Of a stretch of 64,000 nucleotides of DNA, positions 1 through 10,672 are shown piece by piece; the stretch's first letter is position 1, and each line of letters starts with the position of its first letter. The translations under genes and the position numbers were made by a program. Source of the DNA: Betaproteobacteria bacterium (GTDB taxonomy: Bacteria > Pseudomonadota > Gammaproteobacteria > Burkholderiales > SG8-41); contig JAQGMI010000106.1 of NCBI GenBank assembly GCA_028292435.1, positions 1 to 64,000 of the forward strand, written 5' to 3'. A model generated the notes under the pieces. That model ran no database searches and was not told where the DNA came from. It saw only the letters and a program-made list of their open reading frames with translations.

Positions 1-446
1 TCGAAGCGCTTGATCAGAAGGCTGGTCGCGGCGACATCGCCAATCGTCGCTTCGCCGCGCACGTCAGTGTAGTGAAAGCGGCGCACGAAGCGCGTGTCGT
101 CGGCGACTGCAAACGGATCGTAAATGCGCCGCGCGGCGGGCAGCGTCTGGTTGACGGCAAGGCCGTGACTAAAACGTTTGAGCAGATTGATCAGGCGCGG
201 ACAGTCGCGTACAATATTGGCCGTCTCGTGCAGCACGATGCGGACCCGGTTGGTACGGCGCGCGAGCAGAAACTGGGCAAGCAACTCGCACCGCTGCGAA
301 GCGTTGAAGCTGCGGCCGATATTCTTGTCGAATATGCGAATGGTATGGTCGGCGTTGGCGATGAGTTCGTCGAGCGCCGTATCGAAAGCGGCGACGCCGG
401 AAAGCTTTTGCTCGCCCGGCATGCGTTCTGGCGGTACGGTCAACAT
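1..446 (-). CDS. DUF7931-like protein (3' end beyond window)
   Basis: The minus strand from the ATG at 446 is open to the window edge, giving about 148 residues that begin MLTVPPERMPGEQKLSG. The segment with FDKNIGRSFNASQR, RIVLHETANIV and a following run of basic and aromatic residues (RRFHYTDVRGEA) resembles the betaproteobacterial DUF7931 family, which has a phospholipase-D-like look but no HKD motif visible here. The start lies 22 bases after the stop of the upstream oxygenase gene on the same strand, so the two are probably co-transcribed. Function is unknown. The family name comes from memory of the sequence pattern. That the gene is real is well supported by codon use and by the operon spacing. 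Confidence 0.7.
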   Translation of the reverse strand, partial: MLTVPPERMPGEQKLSGVAAFDTALDELIANADHTIRIFDKNIGRSFNASQRCELLAQFLLARRTNRVRIVLHETANIVRDCPRLINLLKRFSHGLAVNQTLPAARRIYDPFAVADDTRFVRRFHYTDVRGEATIGDVAATSLLIKRF

Positions 447-467
447 AGGATCGGTAACCTCTGATGG

Positions 468-1583
468 TTACGGTCGAAGACCCGACTTAATATAGCCGGC
501 GCAATACCATGCGTAAAGCAGATCAAGCACGGTCGCCTGCGCGCGTAGAGGCGCCGGTACGTAACGATTATCGGCGAATTGCCTGACAATGTTTGCCGCG
601 CCTGCCGGAATTGCCGCGCTTTCACCATTGATAAAGATGCGGTTGCCGGAAGTGAGCATGCGTGTCGGCAGCGCGAGGCACGCGCCCTGATCATCAAGCA
701 GCTTTTTGAACGCGCGCGGCGTGATGTGGCGGGCGCGGTTAAAAACGACGCCGGCGCGCGGCTCCGTCAGGTATTCGCCAAGGCAGCGCTCGATGTCGGC
801 ATCCGTCCAGCGAATCGACGCCAGGGTTGCCTTGACGTCTTCCAGCATGGCTTTGCCGATCGCGCCCGCGTGCTGCTGGGCTTTCAGGTCCGGATCCTGA
901 TACATCGCATCGACACGTTCGCGGTCGCGCATGAAGTCAAGGAAGCGCTCGATAATTTCGCGCCGGCCCGGCGCGCGAAATCCGACCGACCAGGTGATAC
1001 ATTCGTCGAGCGCGACGCCATGATGGGCGTACCGCGGCGGCAGATATAAAACGTCGCCTGCATGCACGGTCAATTCTCGTTGCGGGCGAAAGTCGCGCAG
1101 TATTTTGAGCGGCGCGCCGGCGACCAGATCGAGATTGCGCTGGCGGCTGGTCTGCCAACGCCGCGTGCCGGCGCCTTGCACCAGAAACACGTCGTAACTG
1201 TCGAAGTGCGGGCCGACGCTGCCGCCAGGCACCGCATAGCTCGCCATGACGTCGTCGTGGCGCGCATACGGGATAAAGCTGAATTGCTGCTGTAATTCAC
1301 GCGCCTGCGGCAGAACGGCTTCGAGCCCGTTGACGAGCAGTGTCCAGTTGCGCGCGGGCAGCCGGCCGAGTTCACGCTTGCCAAACGGCCCATGCTCGAC
1401 CTGCCAGTTTTTGCGGGAGTAGATGACCAGTCTGGATTCGACGTCGTCGCGACACGCGAGCGCCATCATCTGTTTGCGATCGAGGCTCTTTGCAAGCTGC
1501 GGCAACGCACCGCGCTTGAGCAGGGGTTTTTTTTGCCAGAATTCGGCGAGAAATTTTCGCGCGCCGGATGCGTTGCCAATCAT
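468..1583 (-). CDS. roxA: JmjC/cupin ribosomal protein hydroxylase (RoxA/YcfD type)
   Basis: The 371-residue protein matches the usual length of the YcfD/RoxA 2-oxoglutarate- and Fe(II)-dependent oxygenases, which hydroxylate an arginine of ribosomal protein L16. The iron triad is visible as H126 and D128 in PHFDSYDVF and a distal His at 187/188 in LPPRYAHHG. The double-stranded beta-helix core is followed by the C-terminal dimerisation and winged-helix-like part (roughly 200-371). The start is set by the ATG at 1583, which has no Shine-Dalgarno but a TATAAT hexamer ending six bases upstream, so the message may be leaderless. The downstream partner is the DUF7931 gene. Substrate assignment to L16 follows from the family and cannot be read directly. 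Confidence 0.85.
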   Translation of the reverse strand: MIGNASGARKFLAEFWQKKPLLKRGALPQLAKSLDRKQMMALACRDDVESRLVIYSRKNWQVEHGPFGKRELGRLPARNWTLLVNGLEAVLPQARELQQQFSFIPYARHDDVMASYAVPGGSVGPHFDSYDVFLVQGAGTRRWQTSRQRNLDLVAGAPLKILRDFRPQRELTVHAGDVLYLPPRYAHHGVALDECITWSVGFRAPGRREIIERFLDFMRDRERVDAMYQDPDLKAQQHAGAIGKAMLEDVKATLASIRWTDADIERCLGEYLTEPRAGVVFNRARHITPRAFKKLLDDQGACLALPTRMLTSGNRIFINGESAAIPAGAANIVRQFADNRYVPAPLRAQATVLDLLYAWYCAGYIKSGLRP

Positions 1584-1589
1584 GATCCG

Positions 1590-1595
1590 ATTATA
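1590..1595 (-). promoter_or_regulatory. -10 hexamer of roxA, leaderless geometry
   Basis: On the minus strand TATAAT is followed by six bases and then the roxA ATG. Transcription usually starts 6-8 bases after the hexamer, which would be at or next to the start codon. No good -35 at 17 bases is seen. Confidence 0.5.
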
Positions 1596-1703
1596 ACGTG
1601 CTGATTACAATTGACCGTTGTGGATGAGTGTGAGCGCCGCGAACCTGCGGCCGATGAAAATTCCGGCGTGATGCGCTTCATGTTGGCGGCCGCGGTAGTT
1701 TGT

Positions 1704-1709
1704 TACAAT
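1704..1709 (+). promoter_or_regulatory. -10 hexamer of the peroxiredoxin-SlyD gene, leaderless geometry
   Basis: TACAAT is followed by six bases and then the GTG start at 1716, the mirror of the arrangement on the divergent roxA side. A weak TTGGCG lies 15 bases upstream of the hexamer. Confidence 0.45.
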
Positions 1710-1715
1710 TAATCC

Positions 1716-2696
1716 GTGACGATTCAGGCTGAATGTCGAGTGCTGAAGTTGCAGGGCGGTCAGGCCGCTCCGGGTTTTGATTTACCTGATGCCGACATGG
1801 AAGCAGTCAGCCTCGGCGGATTTCTCAAGCGCAACGTTGTCGTGCTGTATTTTTATCTGCGCGACGATACGCCGGGCTGCACGCAGGAGGCGATCGAATT
1901 CAGCGATATGCAGGACGAATTCGCCCGGCTCGGTGCGGTCGTCATCGGCATCAGCACGGATGATTGTCTGAGTCATAGCGAATTTCTCGACAAACACGGG
2001 TTCGGCGTGCAATTACTGTCGGACGTCGACGGCGAAGTTTGCAGCAGCTACGGCGTTCTGCAGGAAAAGGAGCACGAAGGGCGCAAGAAAATCTGCGTGT
2101 TGAGATCGACATTCGTCATCGGGAAGGACGGCGTCGTCAGGCATGCGATGTATGGCGTAAGCCCGCGCGGACACGCTGCGCAGGTACTGGAACTTATAAA
2201 GGGCATGCAAAAAATGCAAGTAGCACAGGACACAGTGGTTTCCCTTAATTATGAACTGCAGAATTCGGAGGGCGAACTGGTCGAGAAGACCGAGGAGCCG
2301 GTCGAGTACCTGCACGGCGGATACGACGGCATTTTTTCGCGCGTTGAAGAAGCGTTGAACGGCAAGGCGGCCGGTGAGACGTGCGACGTCTATCTGCAGC
2401 CGACCGATGCGTTCGGCGATTACGACGAAAAGCTCGTGCAGATTGAACCGCGCGCCAAGTTTCCGCCGACGATCGAAGTCGGCATGCGCTTCGAAGGCCA
2501 GGCCGGCGATTCGGGCGAAACGCTCGTTTACACGGTCACCGACATTGCAGAAGACAAAGTGGTCGTTGACGGCAACCATCCGCTCGCGGGCATGTCGTTG
2601 CGTTTTCATTGCACCGTCAATGCGGTGCGCAAGGCGACGGCCGAAGAGCTGCAGCACGGCCACGTGCACGGCGCGCACGGCCACCATCACCACTAA
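1716..2696 (+). CDS. Peroxiredoxin (Bcp/PrxQ type) fused to SlyD-type peptidyl-prolyl isomerase
   Basis: This 326-residue protein has two domains. Residues 10-160 are an AhpC/TSA peroxiredoxin of the Bcp class, with peroxidatic C55 in DDTPGCTQEA. The resolving Cys that PrxQ proteins often carry five residues later is absent (I60). Residues 167-326 are an FKBP-fold SlyD-like prolyl isomerase (EYLHGGYDGIFSRVEEALNGK, then DAFGDYDEKLV and the inserted flap domain), ending in a His-rich metal-binding tail, HGHVHGAHGHHHH. SlyD and Bcp are normally separate proteins. In-frame ATGs at 2205 and 2214, preceded by AAAGGG, could also give a free SlyD. The GTG start is inferred from the upstream -10 box and may be a few codons off. 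It would act in the cytoplasm in peroxide removal, folding and nickel or metal handling. Confidence 0.88.
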   Translation: MTIQAECRVLKLQGGQAAPGFDLPDADMEAVSLGGFLKRNVVVLYFYLRDDTPGCTQEAIEFSDMQDEFARLGAVVIGISTDDCLSHSEFLDKHGFGVQLLSDVDGEVCSSYGVLQEKEHEGRKKICVLRSTFVIGKDGVVRHAMYGVSPRGHAAQVLELIKGMQKMQVAQDTVVSLNYELQNSEGELVEKTEEPVEYLHGGYDGIFSRVEEALNGKAAGETCDVYLQPTDAFGDYDEKLVQIEPRAKFPPTIEVGMRFEGQAGDSGETLVYTVTDIAEDKVVVDGNHPLAGMSLRFHCTVNAVRKATAEELQHGHVHGAHGHHHH

Positions 2697-2710
2697 AACC
2701 GCGTTGCGTT

Positions 2711-5278
2711 TTACTTGGCGAGCAGCTGCTTTAGTGCGTAAAGCGCTTCGAGCGCCTGCTTGGGCGAAAGCGCGTCGGGATCGAGCGCTGAAAGTTTGTC
2801 GATGACTTCCGGCGGAACGCCGGGTGCCGGATCAGTCGCAGCGACGATCGAGAACAGATCGGGCTGCTGCTGACTGCGCGCGACGCCGTCCTGTTCGAGC
2901 TGCTGTAAATGTTTGCGCGCGGCGCGAATCACGCCTGCGGGCACACCGGCGAGCTGCGCAACTTGCAGGCCGTAGCTCTGATTGGCCGGACCTTCCTCGA
3001 CACTGTGCAGAAACACGATGTGGTCTTTGTGCTCGACGGCATCAAGGTGCACGTTGGCAAGCTGCTTGTAATCCTGCGCGAGGCGCGTCAATTCGAAGTA
3101 GTGCGTTGCAAACAGCGTGAGACTTTTGTTGGCGTCGAGCAGGTGGCGTGCAATCGCCCAGGCGAGCGCAAGGCCGTCGAACGTCGACGTGCCGCGGCCG
3201 ATTTCATCCATCAGCACGAGGCTCGCGGGCGTCGCGTGATGCAGGATGTACGCGGCTTCGGTCATCTCGACCATGAACGTTGAGCGGCCGCCGGCCAGAT
3301 CGTCCGCGGCGCCGATGCGCGTGAAGATCTGGTCGAGAGCGCCGATTTTCGCGCGGCGCGCCGGCACGAACGAGCCGCAGTGCGCGAGCAGCGCGATCAA
3401 CGCGACCTGCCGCATATAGGTCGATTTGCCGCCCATGTTCGGCCCGGTCACGAGCAGCATCTGGCGCACCGGCTCGAGCCGCGTATCGTTGGCGATAAAG
3501 TTATCGACTTGCGCTTCGACGACCGGATGGCGGCCGGCTTCGATTTCAATGGCCGGTTCCGTGGACAACTCGGGTGCGCTCAGATTCAATGCCTGCGCGC
3601 GTTCGGCGAATGTTGAAAGAAGATCGATTTCGGCAATCGCCGCGGCGACACGCTGGAGCGCTGGAATTTCAGGCGCGAGCCGGTCCAGCAACTGGTCGTA
3701 CAGCAGCTTTTCGCGCGCCAGCGCGCGTTCCTGCGCCGACAACGCCTTGTCCTCGAAGGTTTTGAGTTCGGGCGTGATGTAACGCTCGGCATTCTTAAGC
3801 GTCTGGCGCCGCCGGTAGTCCTCCGGCACTTTCTCCGATTGCGCGCGCGTGACTTCGATATAAAAACCATGCACGCGGTTGTACTCGACTTTCAACGTCG
3901 GAATACCGCTGCGCGCGCGTTCGCGCGCTTCGAGGTCGAGCAGGAACTGGCCGCAATTGCGGTCGATCCCGCGCAGCTCGTCGAGATCGGCATCGAATCC
4001 GTCGGCAATCACGCCGCCTTCGCGCACGATCGCGGACGGTTCAGCGAGGATTGCCTGCTGCAGCAATTCAGCGACAGGCTGCAGCGGCTGCACGCCGGCG
4101 GCAAGTTCATTAAGGCGCGGGCTGTTGAGCGCCGCAAGCTGCGCATGAATGGCTGGCAGGCGCACGAGCGTGTCGCGCAGACCCGAGAGGTCGCGCGGCC
4201 GCGCGCTCTTCAGCGCGATGCGCGCGGTTATGCGCTCGACGTCGACGCAGAGTTTCAATTCGTTGCGCAGCGCGATGTTTTTGGCGGCGAAGTCTGCCGA
4301 CAAAATGGCGACTGCATCGAGTCGCTCGCCGATTACTTTCTGATCGCGCAGCGGATGATGCAGCGTGTGGCGCATGAGGCGGCTGCCCATGCTCGTCGTG
4401 CAGGTGTCGAACAACGACAGCAGCGTCGGCGCGGGCTCGCCGCGGATCGTTTCAGAAATTTCGAGATTGCGCCGCGTCGACGGATCGATCGACAAATAAG
4501 CCGCCGCGTGCTCGACCGCGAGCGACGTGACATGCGAAATCGAATTGCCCTGGGTTGCGCGCGCGTATTCAATCAGCGCGCCGGCCGCGCAAGTTGCCGC
4601 CGGCAAACCGTTAAGCCCGAACGCTGCGAGATCGTGCGTATTGAACTGGCGGCGCAATGCGCGCAGTGCGGCGTCGCTCTCAAACTGCCATTCAGGCAGG
4701 CGACGCATCGCGTACGACGCATTCGCCGGCAGGTCGAACGCCGCCGATTCGGCGAATAACACTTCTGCGGGACGCAGCCGCTCGAGTTCGGCGGAGAGGG
4801 AGTCCGCCTTGACTTCGCAGGCGCGAAAACGGCCGGCGGCCAGCGCGAGCCATGCGATGCCGACCGTTTGCTGCTTTTGCCACAGCGCAAGCAGCAGGTT
4901 GTCGCGCTTGTCGTCGAGCAGCGCCGAATCAGTCAGCGTGCCCGGCGTAACGATGCGCAGCACCTTACGTTCAACCGGTCCTTTGGAGGTGCTCGGATCG
5001 CCGATCTGCTCGCAAATCGCAACCGATTCGCCGAGCTTGACCAGCTTCGCGAGGTATTGCTCGAGCGAATGGTAGGGCACGCCGGCCATCTTGATCGGTT
5101 CGCCGTTCGAAGCGCCGCGGCTCGTGAGCGTAATGTCAAGCAGGCGTGCGGCTTTTTCCGCATCGCCGAAAAATAATTCGTAAAAATCGCCCATGCGGTA
5201 GAACACCAGCATGTCGGGGTGCTGGGCCTTGATGCTCAGATACTGCTGCATCATCGGGGTGTGCTGCGGGGCGTTCAT
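2711..5278 (-). CDS. mutS: DNA mismatch repair protein MutS
   Basis: MutS recognises mismatches and starts methyl-directed repair with MutL. The start at 5278 ([14 protein letters not shown]) gives 855 residues, close to the 853 of E. coli, and puts the mismatch-reading Phe-Tyr-Glu (GDFYELFF) near residue 35. Walker A is [13 protein letters not shown] and Walker B/signature is [18 protein letters not shown], both in the C-terminal ATPase. The clamp and lever domains lie between. The frame stays open upstream to 5389, but that extension is unlike the family. It is convergent with the peroxiredoxin-SlyD gene, with 14 bases between the stops. Nothing looks damaged. Confidence 0.97.
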   Translation of the reverse strand: MNAPQHTPMMQQYLSIKAQHPDMLVFYRMGDFYELFFGDAEKAARLLDITLTSRGASNGEPIKMAGVPYHSLEQYLAKLVKLGESVAICEQIGDPSTSKGPVERKVLRIVTPGTLTDSALLDDKRDNLLLALWQKQQTVGIAWLALAAGRFRACEVKADSLSAELERLRPAEVLFAESAAFDLPANASYAMRRLPEWQFESDAALRALRRQFNTHDLAAFGLNGLPAATCAAGALIEYARATQGNSISHVTSLAVEHAAAYLSIDPSTRRNLEISETIRGEPAPTLLSLFDTCTTSMGSRLMRHTLHHPLRDQKVIGERLDAVAILSADFAAKNIALRNELKLCVDVERITARIALKSARPRDLSGLRDTLVRLPAIHAQLAALNSPRLNELAAGVQPLQPVAELLQQAILAEPSAIVREGGVIADGFDADLDELRGIDRNCGQFLLDLEARERARSGIPTLKVEYNRVHGFYIEVTRAQSEKVPEDYRRRQTLKNAERYITPELKTFEDKALSAQERALAREKLLYDQLLDRLAPEIPALQRVAAAIAEIDLLSTFAERAQALNLSAPELSTEPAIEIEAGRHPVVEAQVDNFIANDTRLEPVRQMLLVTGPNMGGKSTYMRQVALIALLAHCGSFVPARRAKIGALDQIFTRIGAADDLAGGRSTFMVEMTEAAYILHHATPASLVLMDEIGRGTSTFDGLALAWAIARHLLDANKSLTLFATHYFELTRLAQDYKQLANVHLDAVEHKDHIVFLHSVEEGPANQSYGLQVAQLAGVPAGVIRAARKHLQQLEQDGVARSQQQPDLFSIVAATDPAPGVPPEVIDKLSALDPDALSPKQALEALYALKQLLAK

Positions 5279-5507
5279 CGAATCGGGGCTGGGCAAAAGC
5301 CCGTATTTTGCCTGTAACGCGGCGCTTGCGGGCATCGAATTCGACGGCGAACAGCGTCGCTTTGCGCATGAGGCAATGGCTCGATGCATACCAGCGTCCG
5401 GAATTTTCGCTGCCGCGCACTGTCAACCTGAAGTCGTCCATTCGTCAGGAAGCGCTGCCTTCCCATGTTGCCCATGTCCATTCTCCCAACCTGTCGCCCG
5501 GCTTGTC

Positions 5508-7091
5508 ATGCAGCGACGTGATCTGCTGAAGTCCGCTGCCGCGCTGACGTTGCTCGGCGCGCCGTTGGCGCCGCTGCGCGCGATTGCGCCGGCGGCCGGC
5601 GCCCAGACTGCGGGCGCGTCCACATTCGACTATGCGCGCGTCAAAGGCATGGCGCGGGCGCTGGCGGCCGAGCGATATCGAATCCCGCCTGCGACGTTGC
5701 CGCGCGAAATAAAGGAATTGAACTGGGACGACTACCAGGCCATCAGTTTTCGGGAAGACCGCGCGCTGTGGGCCGGCGAACCGGCACGTTTCCGCGCCAA
5801 GTTTTTTCATCTCGGGCTTTTCTATCAGGAGCCGGTGCGAATTTTCGAAGTGACCGAAGGCAGGGCGCGCGAAATCGGGTACGACCGCCGCATGTTCGAT
5901 TACGGCAAAGGACGGTTGCGCAATGCGCGCCTGCCGGCGAATCTGGGCTTCGCCGGATTCCGGCTGTCGTTTCAGACCGACTGGGCACGCGACGTCACCG
6001 CGTTTTTAGGCGCGAGCTACTTTCGCGCGGTCGGCGGAGAAATGCAGTACGGATTGTCGGCGCGCGCCCTTGCGATCGATACGGGCATGAGCCGGCCGGA
6101 AGAATTTCCGCGCTTCACCACCTTTTGGCTCGAACGTCCTGCCGAAAACGCGGACAACGTGGTGATCTATGCGCTGCTCGATTCACCGAGTACGACTGGG
6201 GCATATCGCTTCGACATCCACCCGGGCGCAACCTTGACGATGGACATCGACGCCGCGCTCTATCCGCGCAAAGAAATCGAGCGCCTCGGCATCGCGCCGC
6301 TGACGAGCATGTACTTGCACGGTGAGAATGACCGGCGCATGGCCAATGACTGGCGGCCCGAGTTGCATGATTCGGACGGACTTTCGATGTTGAGCGGTCG
6401 CGGCGAATGGATCTGGCGGCCGCTGACCAATCCATCGGTGGTGGGCTTCAATGCGTACGGCGACGAGAACCCGCGCGGGTTTGGTTTGATTCAGCGCGAC
6501 CGCAACTTCGATCATTACCAGGACGACGGCGTTTTCTACGAACGGCGCCCGAGCGTATGGGTCGAGCCAAAAGCCGGCTGGGGAAAGGGTTCGGTCCAGT
6601 TGGTCGAACTGCCGACGCTCGATGAAACGAATGACAACATCGTTACGTTCTGGAATCCGGAAGCGCGGCCGCAACCGGGGCAGGAAACGTTGTTCGGTTA
6701 TCGCCTGCATTGGGGCTCGCGCATGCCCGCCAGTCCGCCGCTTGCGACCGTTGTCGCCACGCGCACCGGCATCGGCGGTATCATCGGCCGCAAACGCGCT
6801 TATATCTCGTGGCGTTTTGCGGTCGATTTTGCGGGCGGCGATTTCGCGATGCTGGGCAAGGATGCGCGCGTCGAACCGGTCATCAGCGTTTCGCGCGGTG
6901 AAATCGAAATCACGTCGGCGCGGCCTCTGCAGTCAATCAATGGCTATCGGGCGACGTTTGACTACAAGCCGGCGGACAGCAGCACGCAGCCGGTGACGCT
7001 GCGGCTTTATCTGCGCGCGAACGGACAGCCGCTGACCGAGACGTGGATTTACGAATGGATTGCCTGGGACCACCGGCTGCCGCCGACGTAG
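5508..7091 (+). CDS. opgD: Periplasmic glucan biosynthesis protein, OpgD-like, Tat-exported
   Basis: This is an MdoG/OpgG-family protein of 527 residues. It opens with MQRRDLLKSAAALTLLGAP, a twin-arginine signal, which is the hallmark of OpgD rather than Sec-exported OpgG. The mature part shows family blocks such as ELNWDDYQAISFRED, YFRAVGGEMQYGLSARALAIDTG and [18 protein letters not shown]. OpgD tailors osmoregulated periplasmic glucans; recent work on the family describes beta-glucan hydrolase activity. It is convergent with opgH, leaving only four bases between the stop codons. The ATG at 5508 is chosen for the signal peptide; no clear Shine-Dalgarno is seen. It shares the fold with the opgG gene here ([16 protein letters not shown] in both), so the two are paralogues. 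Confidence 0.85.
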   Translation: MQRRDLLKSAAALTLLGAPLAPLRAIAPAAGAQTAGASTFDYARVKGMARALAAERYRIPPATLPREIKELNWDDYQAISFREDRALWAGEPARFRAKFFHLGLFYQEPVRIFEVTEGRAREIGYDRRMFDYGKGRLRNARLPANLGFAGFRLSFQTDWARDVTAFLGASYFRAVGGEMQYGLSARALAIDTGMSRPEEFPRFTTFWLERPAENADNVVIYALLDSPSTTGAYRFDIHPGATLTMDIDAALYPRKEIERLGIAPLTSMYLHGENDRRMANDWRPELHDSDGLSMLSGRGEWIWRPLTNPSVVGFNAYGDENPRGFGLIQRDRNFDHYQDDGVFYERRPSVWVEPKAGWGKGSVQLVELPTLDETNDNIVTFWNPEARPQPGQETLFGYRLHWGSRMPASPPLATVVATRTGIGGIIGRKRAYISWRFAVDFAGGDFAMLGKDARVEPVISVSRGEIEITSARPLQSINGYRATFDYKPADSSTQPVTLRLYLRANGQPLTETWIYEWIAWDHRLPPT

Positions 7092-7095
7092 CGTG

Positions 7096-9078
7096 TCACG
7101 AGTTTTCGCCGGCGCCCTGCAGCGAGCGTTGAGTGCGCACTTGCGGGTAAAAATGCGGGCGTGCCGCGGTAAACGCTTCGTCGCGCGCCGCACCTGTATC
7201 ACCCATGAGCGATTCCATTCGCACGAGCTCGCGCGGCGGCGCCGATTCTTCCGGAATCCAGAATAGTCCGGCGCGTGCGGTGCGATGACCGAGCGAAACG
7301 CGGCTCGAGAATACCGACAACGGAATCGACAGCATGAGCGCGCCCACGATCGGCAGCAGCCACCAGATGTAGTTTGGATTAAGCAGATAGACGCCGACCG
7401 CCCACAGCGTGCCGAGCAAGGTCTGCCAGCCATGACGGCGACCCGCGAAGGCCCAGCCCGTTTCGGCATCTTCGCGCGGCGGCGATTGCCATTTGATGGT
7501 GATGCCGGCGAGCGCCGCGGTCACGAATTCGGTATGAAACAGCATGCGAATCGGCGCGAGCACGGCAGACAACAGCATTTCGGCCGCAACGCTCATGACA
7601 AGCGCGCTGCGTCCGCCATAGTCGCGCGTATCCTGCCGGCACGCGAGGATGAGCGCTGCCACTTTTGGCATGAACAATAAAAACGCGGTCGTGCTGAACA
7701 AGGTGATCGCGCGCTCGGGACGCCATTCCGGCCACAGAGGAAACAACTGGAACGGCATCGAGAAGTACTGTGGCACGGCCAGCGTGTGATACGCGAGCAA
7801 TGCGGTCGACAGCAGCAAGAATAGAAACCAGAGCGGCGCCGACAGGTAGGCCATCACGCCGGTCACAAAAACCGCGCGGTGCGCCGGGTGCAACCCCCTC
7901 AAAGTGAAGAGCCGCAGATTCATCAGATTGCCCTGACACCAGCGGCGATCGCGCGTCAGCTCGTCGATCAGATTCGGCGGCATCTCCTCATAGCTACCGG
8001 GAATGTCGTATGCGAGCCAGACGCTCCAGCCGGCGCGCCGCATGAGCGCTGCTTCGACGAAGTCGTGCGACAGGATTTCCCCCGACAGCGAGCCGGTGCC
8101 GGGAAGACGCTCGAGCGCGCAGTGCTCGATGAAGGGCGCGATGCGGATGATCGCATTGTGTCCCCAGTAATGCGATTCGCCGAGCTGCCAGAAATGCAGG
8201 CCTGTCGTGAACAGCGGTCCGTAGAGCCGGCCGGCGAACTGCTGCACTCGCGCATGCAGCGTTTCGCGTCCGGCCGCGTGCGGCGCAGTCTGGACAATCC
8301 CGGCGCCGGGATTGGCTTCCATCAACTGCACAAGCCGGGTCAGGCAATCGCCGGTCATGATGCTGTCGGCATCGAGCACGACCATGTAGCGATAATTTTT
8401 TCCCCACCGGCGGCAGAAATCGGCGACGTTGCCGCTCTTGCGCTTGATGCGATGCAGGCGCCGGCGGTAAAAGATGCGGCCGAATCCATCGACGGCTTCG
8501 CACAATTCCCGCCATGCGCGCGGCTCGGCGTCGCATGCCGCCGGATCGCTGCTGTCGCTCAACACGAAAAAATCATAGCGTGAAAGATTTCCGCTGCGCG
8601 CGAGCGATTCGTACGTCGCGCGCAAGCCGGCGAATACGCGGCGCACGTTTTCGTTATAGATCGGCATGATGATCGCGGTGCGCACGTCGTCGGCAACCGG
8701 CATATCGGGCGCGGCGGTAAGAGAAATCGCATGACGGTCGCCGCCGCGGAGCAGCACCGTCAACCCGGCCATCGCGGTCCAGAAACCCGCCGAAATCCAT
8801 GCAAACAAAATCGCGAACAGCACGAGGATCGCGATCTCGAGCGGCTGGCCGCCGTGATACGGCAACACCGATGCCATATAGTTGGTCGCGATCCAGGTTT
8901 GCATCACGATGAGCGTGAACAGGCACCATCGCCGCAATGAAGCGATGGCCTGCCAGCTCGCCGGGGCATTGTTATCGGCGAGCGTTGTCCATGGCCTGGG
9001 CGCCATCGAAGTGCGATTGATCGGGGGCATCATGGCGAGCCGCGGCCGGTTGCGCGGACTTACGCTTGATAGTGTCAT
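7096..9078 (-). CDS. opgH: Glucans biosynthesis glucosyltransferase OpgH
   Basis: This inner-membrane family 2 glycosyltransferase polymerises the beta-glucan backbone of osmoregulated periplasmic glucans from UDP-glucose. It has 660 residues. Two N-terminal membrane segments (about 45-105) come before the catalytic loop, which holds DADSIMTG and the acceptor/processivity motif [10 protein letters not shown], and several C-terminal membrane segments follow. The ATG at 9078 overlaps the opgG stop as ATGA, so the pair is translationally coupled. It is shorter than the 847-residue E. coli protein at both termini, which is common outside enterics. Confidence 0.92.
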   Translation of the reverse strand: MTLSSVSPRNRPRLAMMPPINRTSMAPRPWTTLADNNAPASWQAIASLRRWCLFTLIVMQTWIATNYMASVLPYHGGQPLEIAILVLFAILFAWISAGFWTAMAGLTVLLRGGDRHAISLTAAPDMPVADDVRTAIIMPIYNENVRRVFAGLRATYESLARSGNLSRYDFFVLSDSSDPAACDAEPRAWRELCEAVDGFGRIFYRRRLHRIKRKSGNVADFCRRWGKNYRYMVVLDADSIMTGDCLTRLVQLMEANPGAGIVQTAPHAAGRETLHARVQQFAGRLYGPLFTTGLHFWQLGESHYWGHNAIIRIAPFIEHCALERLPGTGSLSGEILSHDFVEAALMRRAGWSVWLAYDIPGSYEEMPPNLIDELTRDRRWCQGNLMNLRLFTLRGLHPAHRAVFVTGVMAYLSAPLWFLFLLLSTALLAYHTLAVPQYFSMPFQLFPLWPEWRPERAITLFSTTAFLLFMPKVAALILACRQDTRDYGGRSALVMSVAAEMLLSAVLAPIRMLFHTEFVTAALAGITIKWQSPPREDAETGWAFAGRRHGWQTLLGTLWAVGVYLLNPNYIWWLLPIVGALMLSIPLSVFSSRVSLGHRTARAGLFWIPEESAPPRELVRMESLMGDTGAARDEAFTAARPHFYPQVRTQRSLQGAGENS

Positions 9079-10589
9079 TGCTCGGGTTCCAGTATGTAGC
9101 TCCATGTCTCGGATATCGTCTCGTTGTTGTAGCGCAGAAAGCCGCGCAGTTCAGTGGGTTTCTTGTCGTCGACGCGGCGCACTCGAAGCATCACCCGCCA
9201 GCCGCCGGTGACGTCGTTGCGCATCGTTGAATTCTCGATAATCTGGCCGTTGCCATCGCTCGTGAAATTCGCGGCCAGTTTGTTGTCGGGCGGAATTTTG
9301 GCGAGCGCCGGCCCTTCGAAATCAATCATGAATCCGATGGCCCGCGGATCGGGCGTGCGCATATAGCCGGCGCCGCGGCGGCTTTGCGCGATCCACGATT
9401 GCGGGGGGCGCGTTTCATTTTCCTTCTGCCATGACAGGCGGTACTCAAGATCGAACGCCTGCTTTGGCGCGGGTGGCGTCGCGGGCACCCAATACGCGAC
9501 GATGTTGTCGTTCGTTTCGTCGGGCGTCGGAATCTGCACGAGCTCGACGCGGCCTGCGCCCCATTTTGTTTTGGGCGTTACCCAGACGCTGGGCCGCGAC
9601 TGGTAGTTGTCGTATAAATCCTCATAACGTGCGAAATTCCGGTCGCGTTGCATGAGGCCGAAGCCGGCCGGATCGTTGACGGCGTACGACGTGACGAGCA
9701 GCCGTCGCGGATTGATCAATGGCCGCCAGATCCATTCGCCGTTGTCGGCGCGAATCGACAGCCCGTCCGAATCGTGAACCTCGGGGCGGTAGTCGGCGTG
9801 ATTCCCGCGCTGGTTCTCGCCAAACAGGAACATACTCGTGAGCGGCGCCAGGCCGACCTTGCCGACGTTTTCGCGAAAGTAGAGCTGCAGTTTCACGTCC
9901 ATCGTGGTTTCGGCGCCCGGCTTCAGCACGAAGCGATAAGCACCGCTGACGCTTTTCGAATCCATCAACGCGTAGATCGTTAAATCGCGCGCGCCCGCAG
10001 CCGGCCGCTGTATCCAGAATTCAGTAAACAGCGGAAACTCTTCACCCGCCGCGAGCGCGGTGTTGATCGCGAGCGCGCGTGCCGAAGCGCCATAAACCTG
10101 GCTGCGGCCGAGCGCGCGAAAATAAGTCGCGCCGAGAAACACCAGCGCTTCGTCTTTAACTTTAGGCGAGTTGAGCGGATAGTGAATGCGAAATCCGGCA
10201 AAGCCGGCATCTTTCACCACATTCGGTGGCAGCTTGTTGGCGCCGTAGTCGAAATCCTGCGAATTGAATTTAATTTCCTGCACGCCTTCAGCGCTCACTT
10301 CGTTGATTTTGACGGGTGCCTGAAACGTAAATCCGCGATGAAAAAAAGCGAGCTCGAACGGCGCCGCGCCGCGCCAACGAAATCGCTCGGGCTTGTAGCG
10401 GATGTCGTTGTACTGCTCGTAATTGAGCGTTTGTAATTCTTTCGCAGGCTCGGGCGGCCTCTCGTAAGGTTTGGTTGAAATTTGCCGTGCCCTCAGCGCG
10501 ACGTCGTCGAAGCTGAATGCAAAGATGGGTCCCGCGGCGAAGCCGGATACGCACGCGACCAGCGCGGTGCATAACAGGCGTCGACACAT
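9075..10589 (-). CDS. opgG: Periplasmic glucan biosynthesis protein OpgG
   Basis: OpgG is needed for periplasmic glucan synthesis and is the usual partner encoded just before opgH. From the ATG at 10589 it has 504 residues: a Sec signal ([20 protein letters not shown]) and then the beta-sandwich MdoG domain ([43 protein letters not shown]) and a C-terminal Ig-like domain. ATGs at 10628 and 10637 would add a short N-terminal extension and cannot be excluded, since none has a good Shine-Dalgarno. Its stop overlaps the opgH start. Confidence 0.92.
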   Translation of the reverse strand: MCRRLLCTALVACVSGFAAGPIFAFSFDDVALRARQISTKPYERPPEPAKELQTLNYEQYNDIRYKPERFRWRGAAPFELAFFHRGFTFQAPVKINEVSAEGVQEIKFNSQDFDYGANKLPPNVVKDAGFAGFRIHYPLNSPKVKDEALVFLGATYFRALGRSQVYGASARALAINTALAAGEEFPLFTEFWIQRPAAGARDLTIYALMDSKSVSGAYRFVLKPGAETTMDVKLQLYFRENVGKVGLAPLTSMFLFGENQRGNHADYRPEVHDSDGLSIRADNGEWIWRPLINPRRLLVTSYAVNDPAGFGLMQRDRNFARYEDLYDNYQSRPSVWVTPKTKWGAGRVELVQIPTPDETNDNIVAYWVPATPPAPKQAFDLEYRLSWQKENETRPPQSWIAQSRRGAGYMRTPDPRAIGFMIDFEGPALAKIPPDNKLAANFTSDGNGQIIENSTMRNDVTGGWRVMLRVRRVDDKKPTELRGFLRYNNETISETWSYILEPEQ

Positions 10590-10672
10590 GACATTGGAAA
10601 CCGGAAGAGAAGGCGAGTCGGCAGGCATACGGAACATGATTGAGACAAAGCGCACGCCGCTTAGTTGCGCGA

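Noticed and set aside
72..464. Plus-strand frame of 130 residues at the window start
   Set aside because: It is the complement of the DUF7931 gene, which has sensible protein sequence and operon spacing with roxA.
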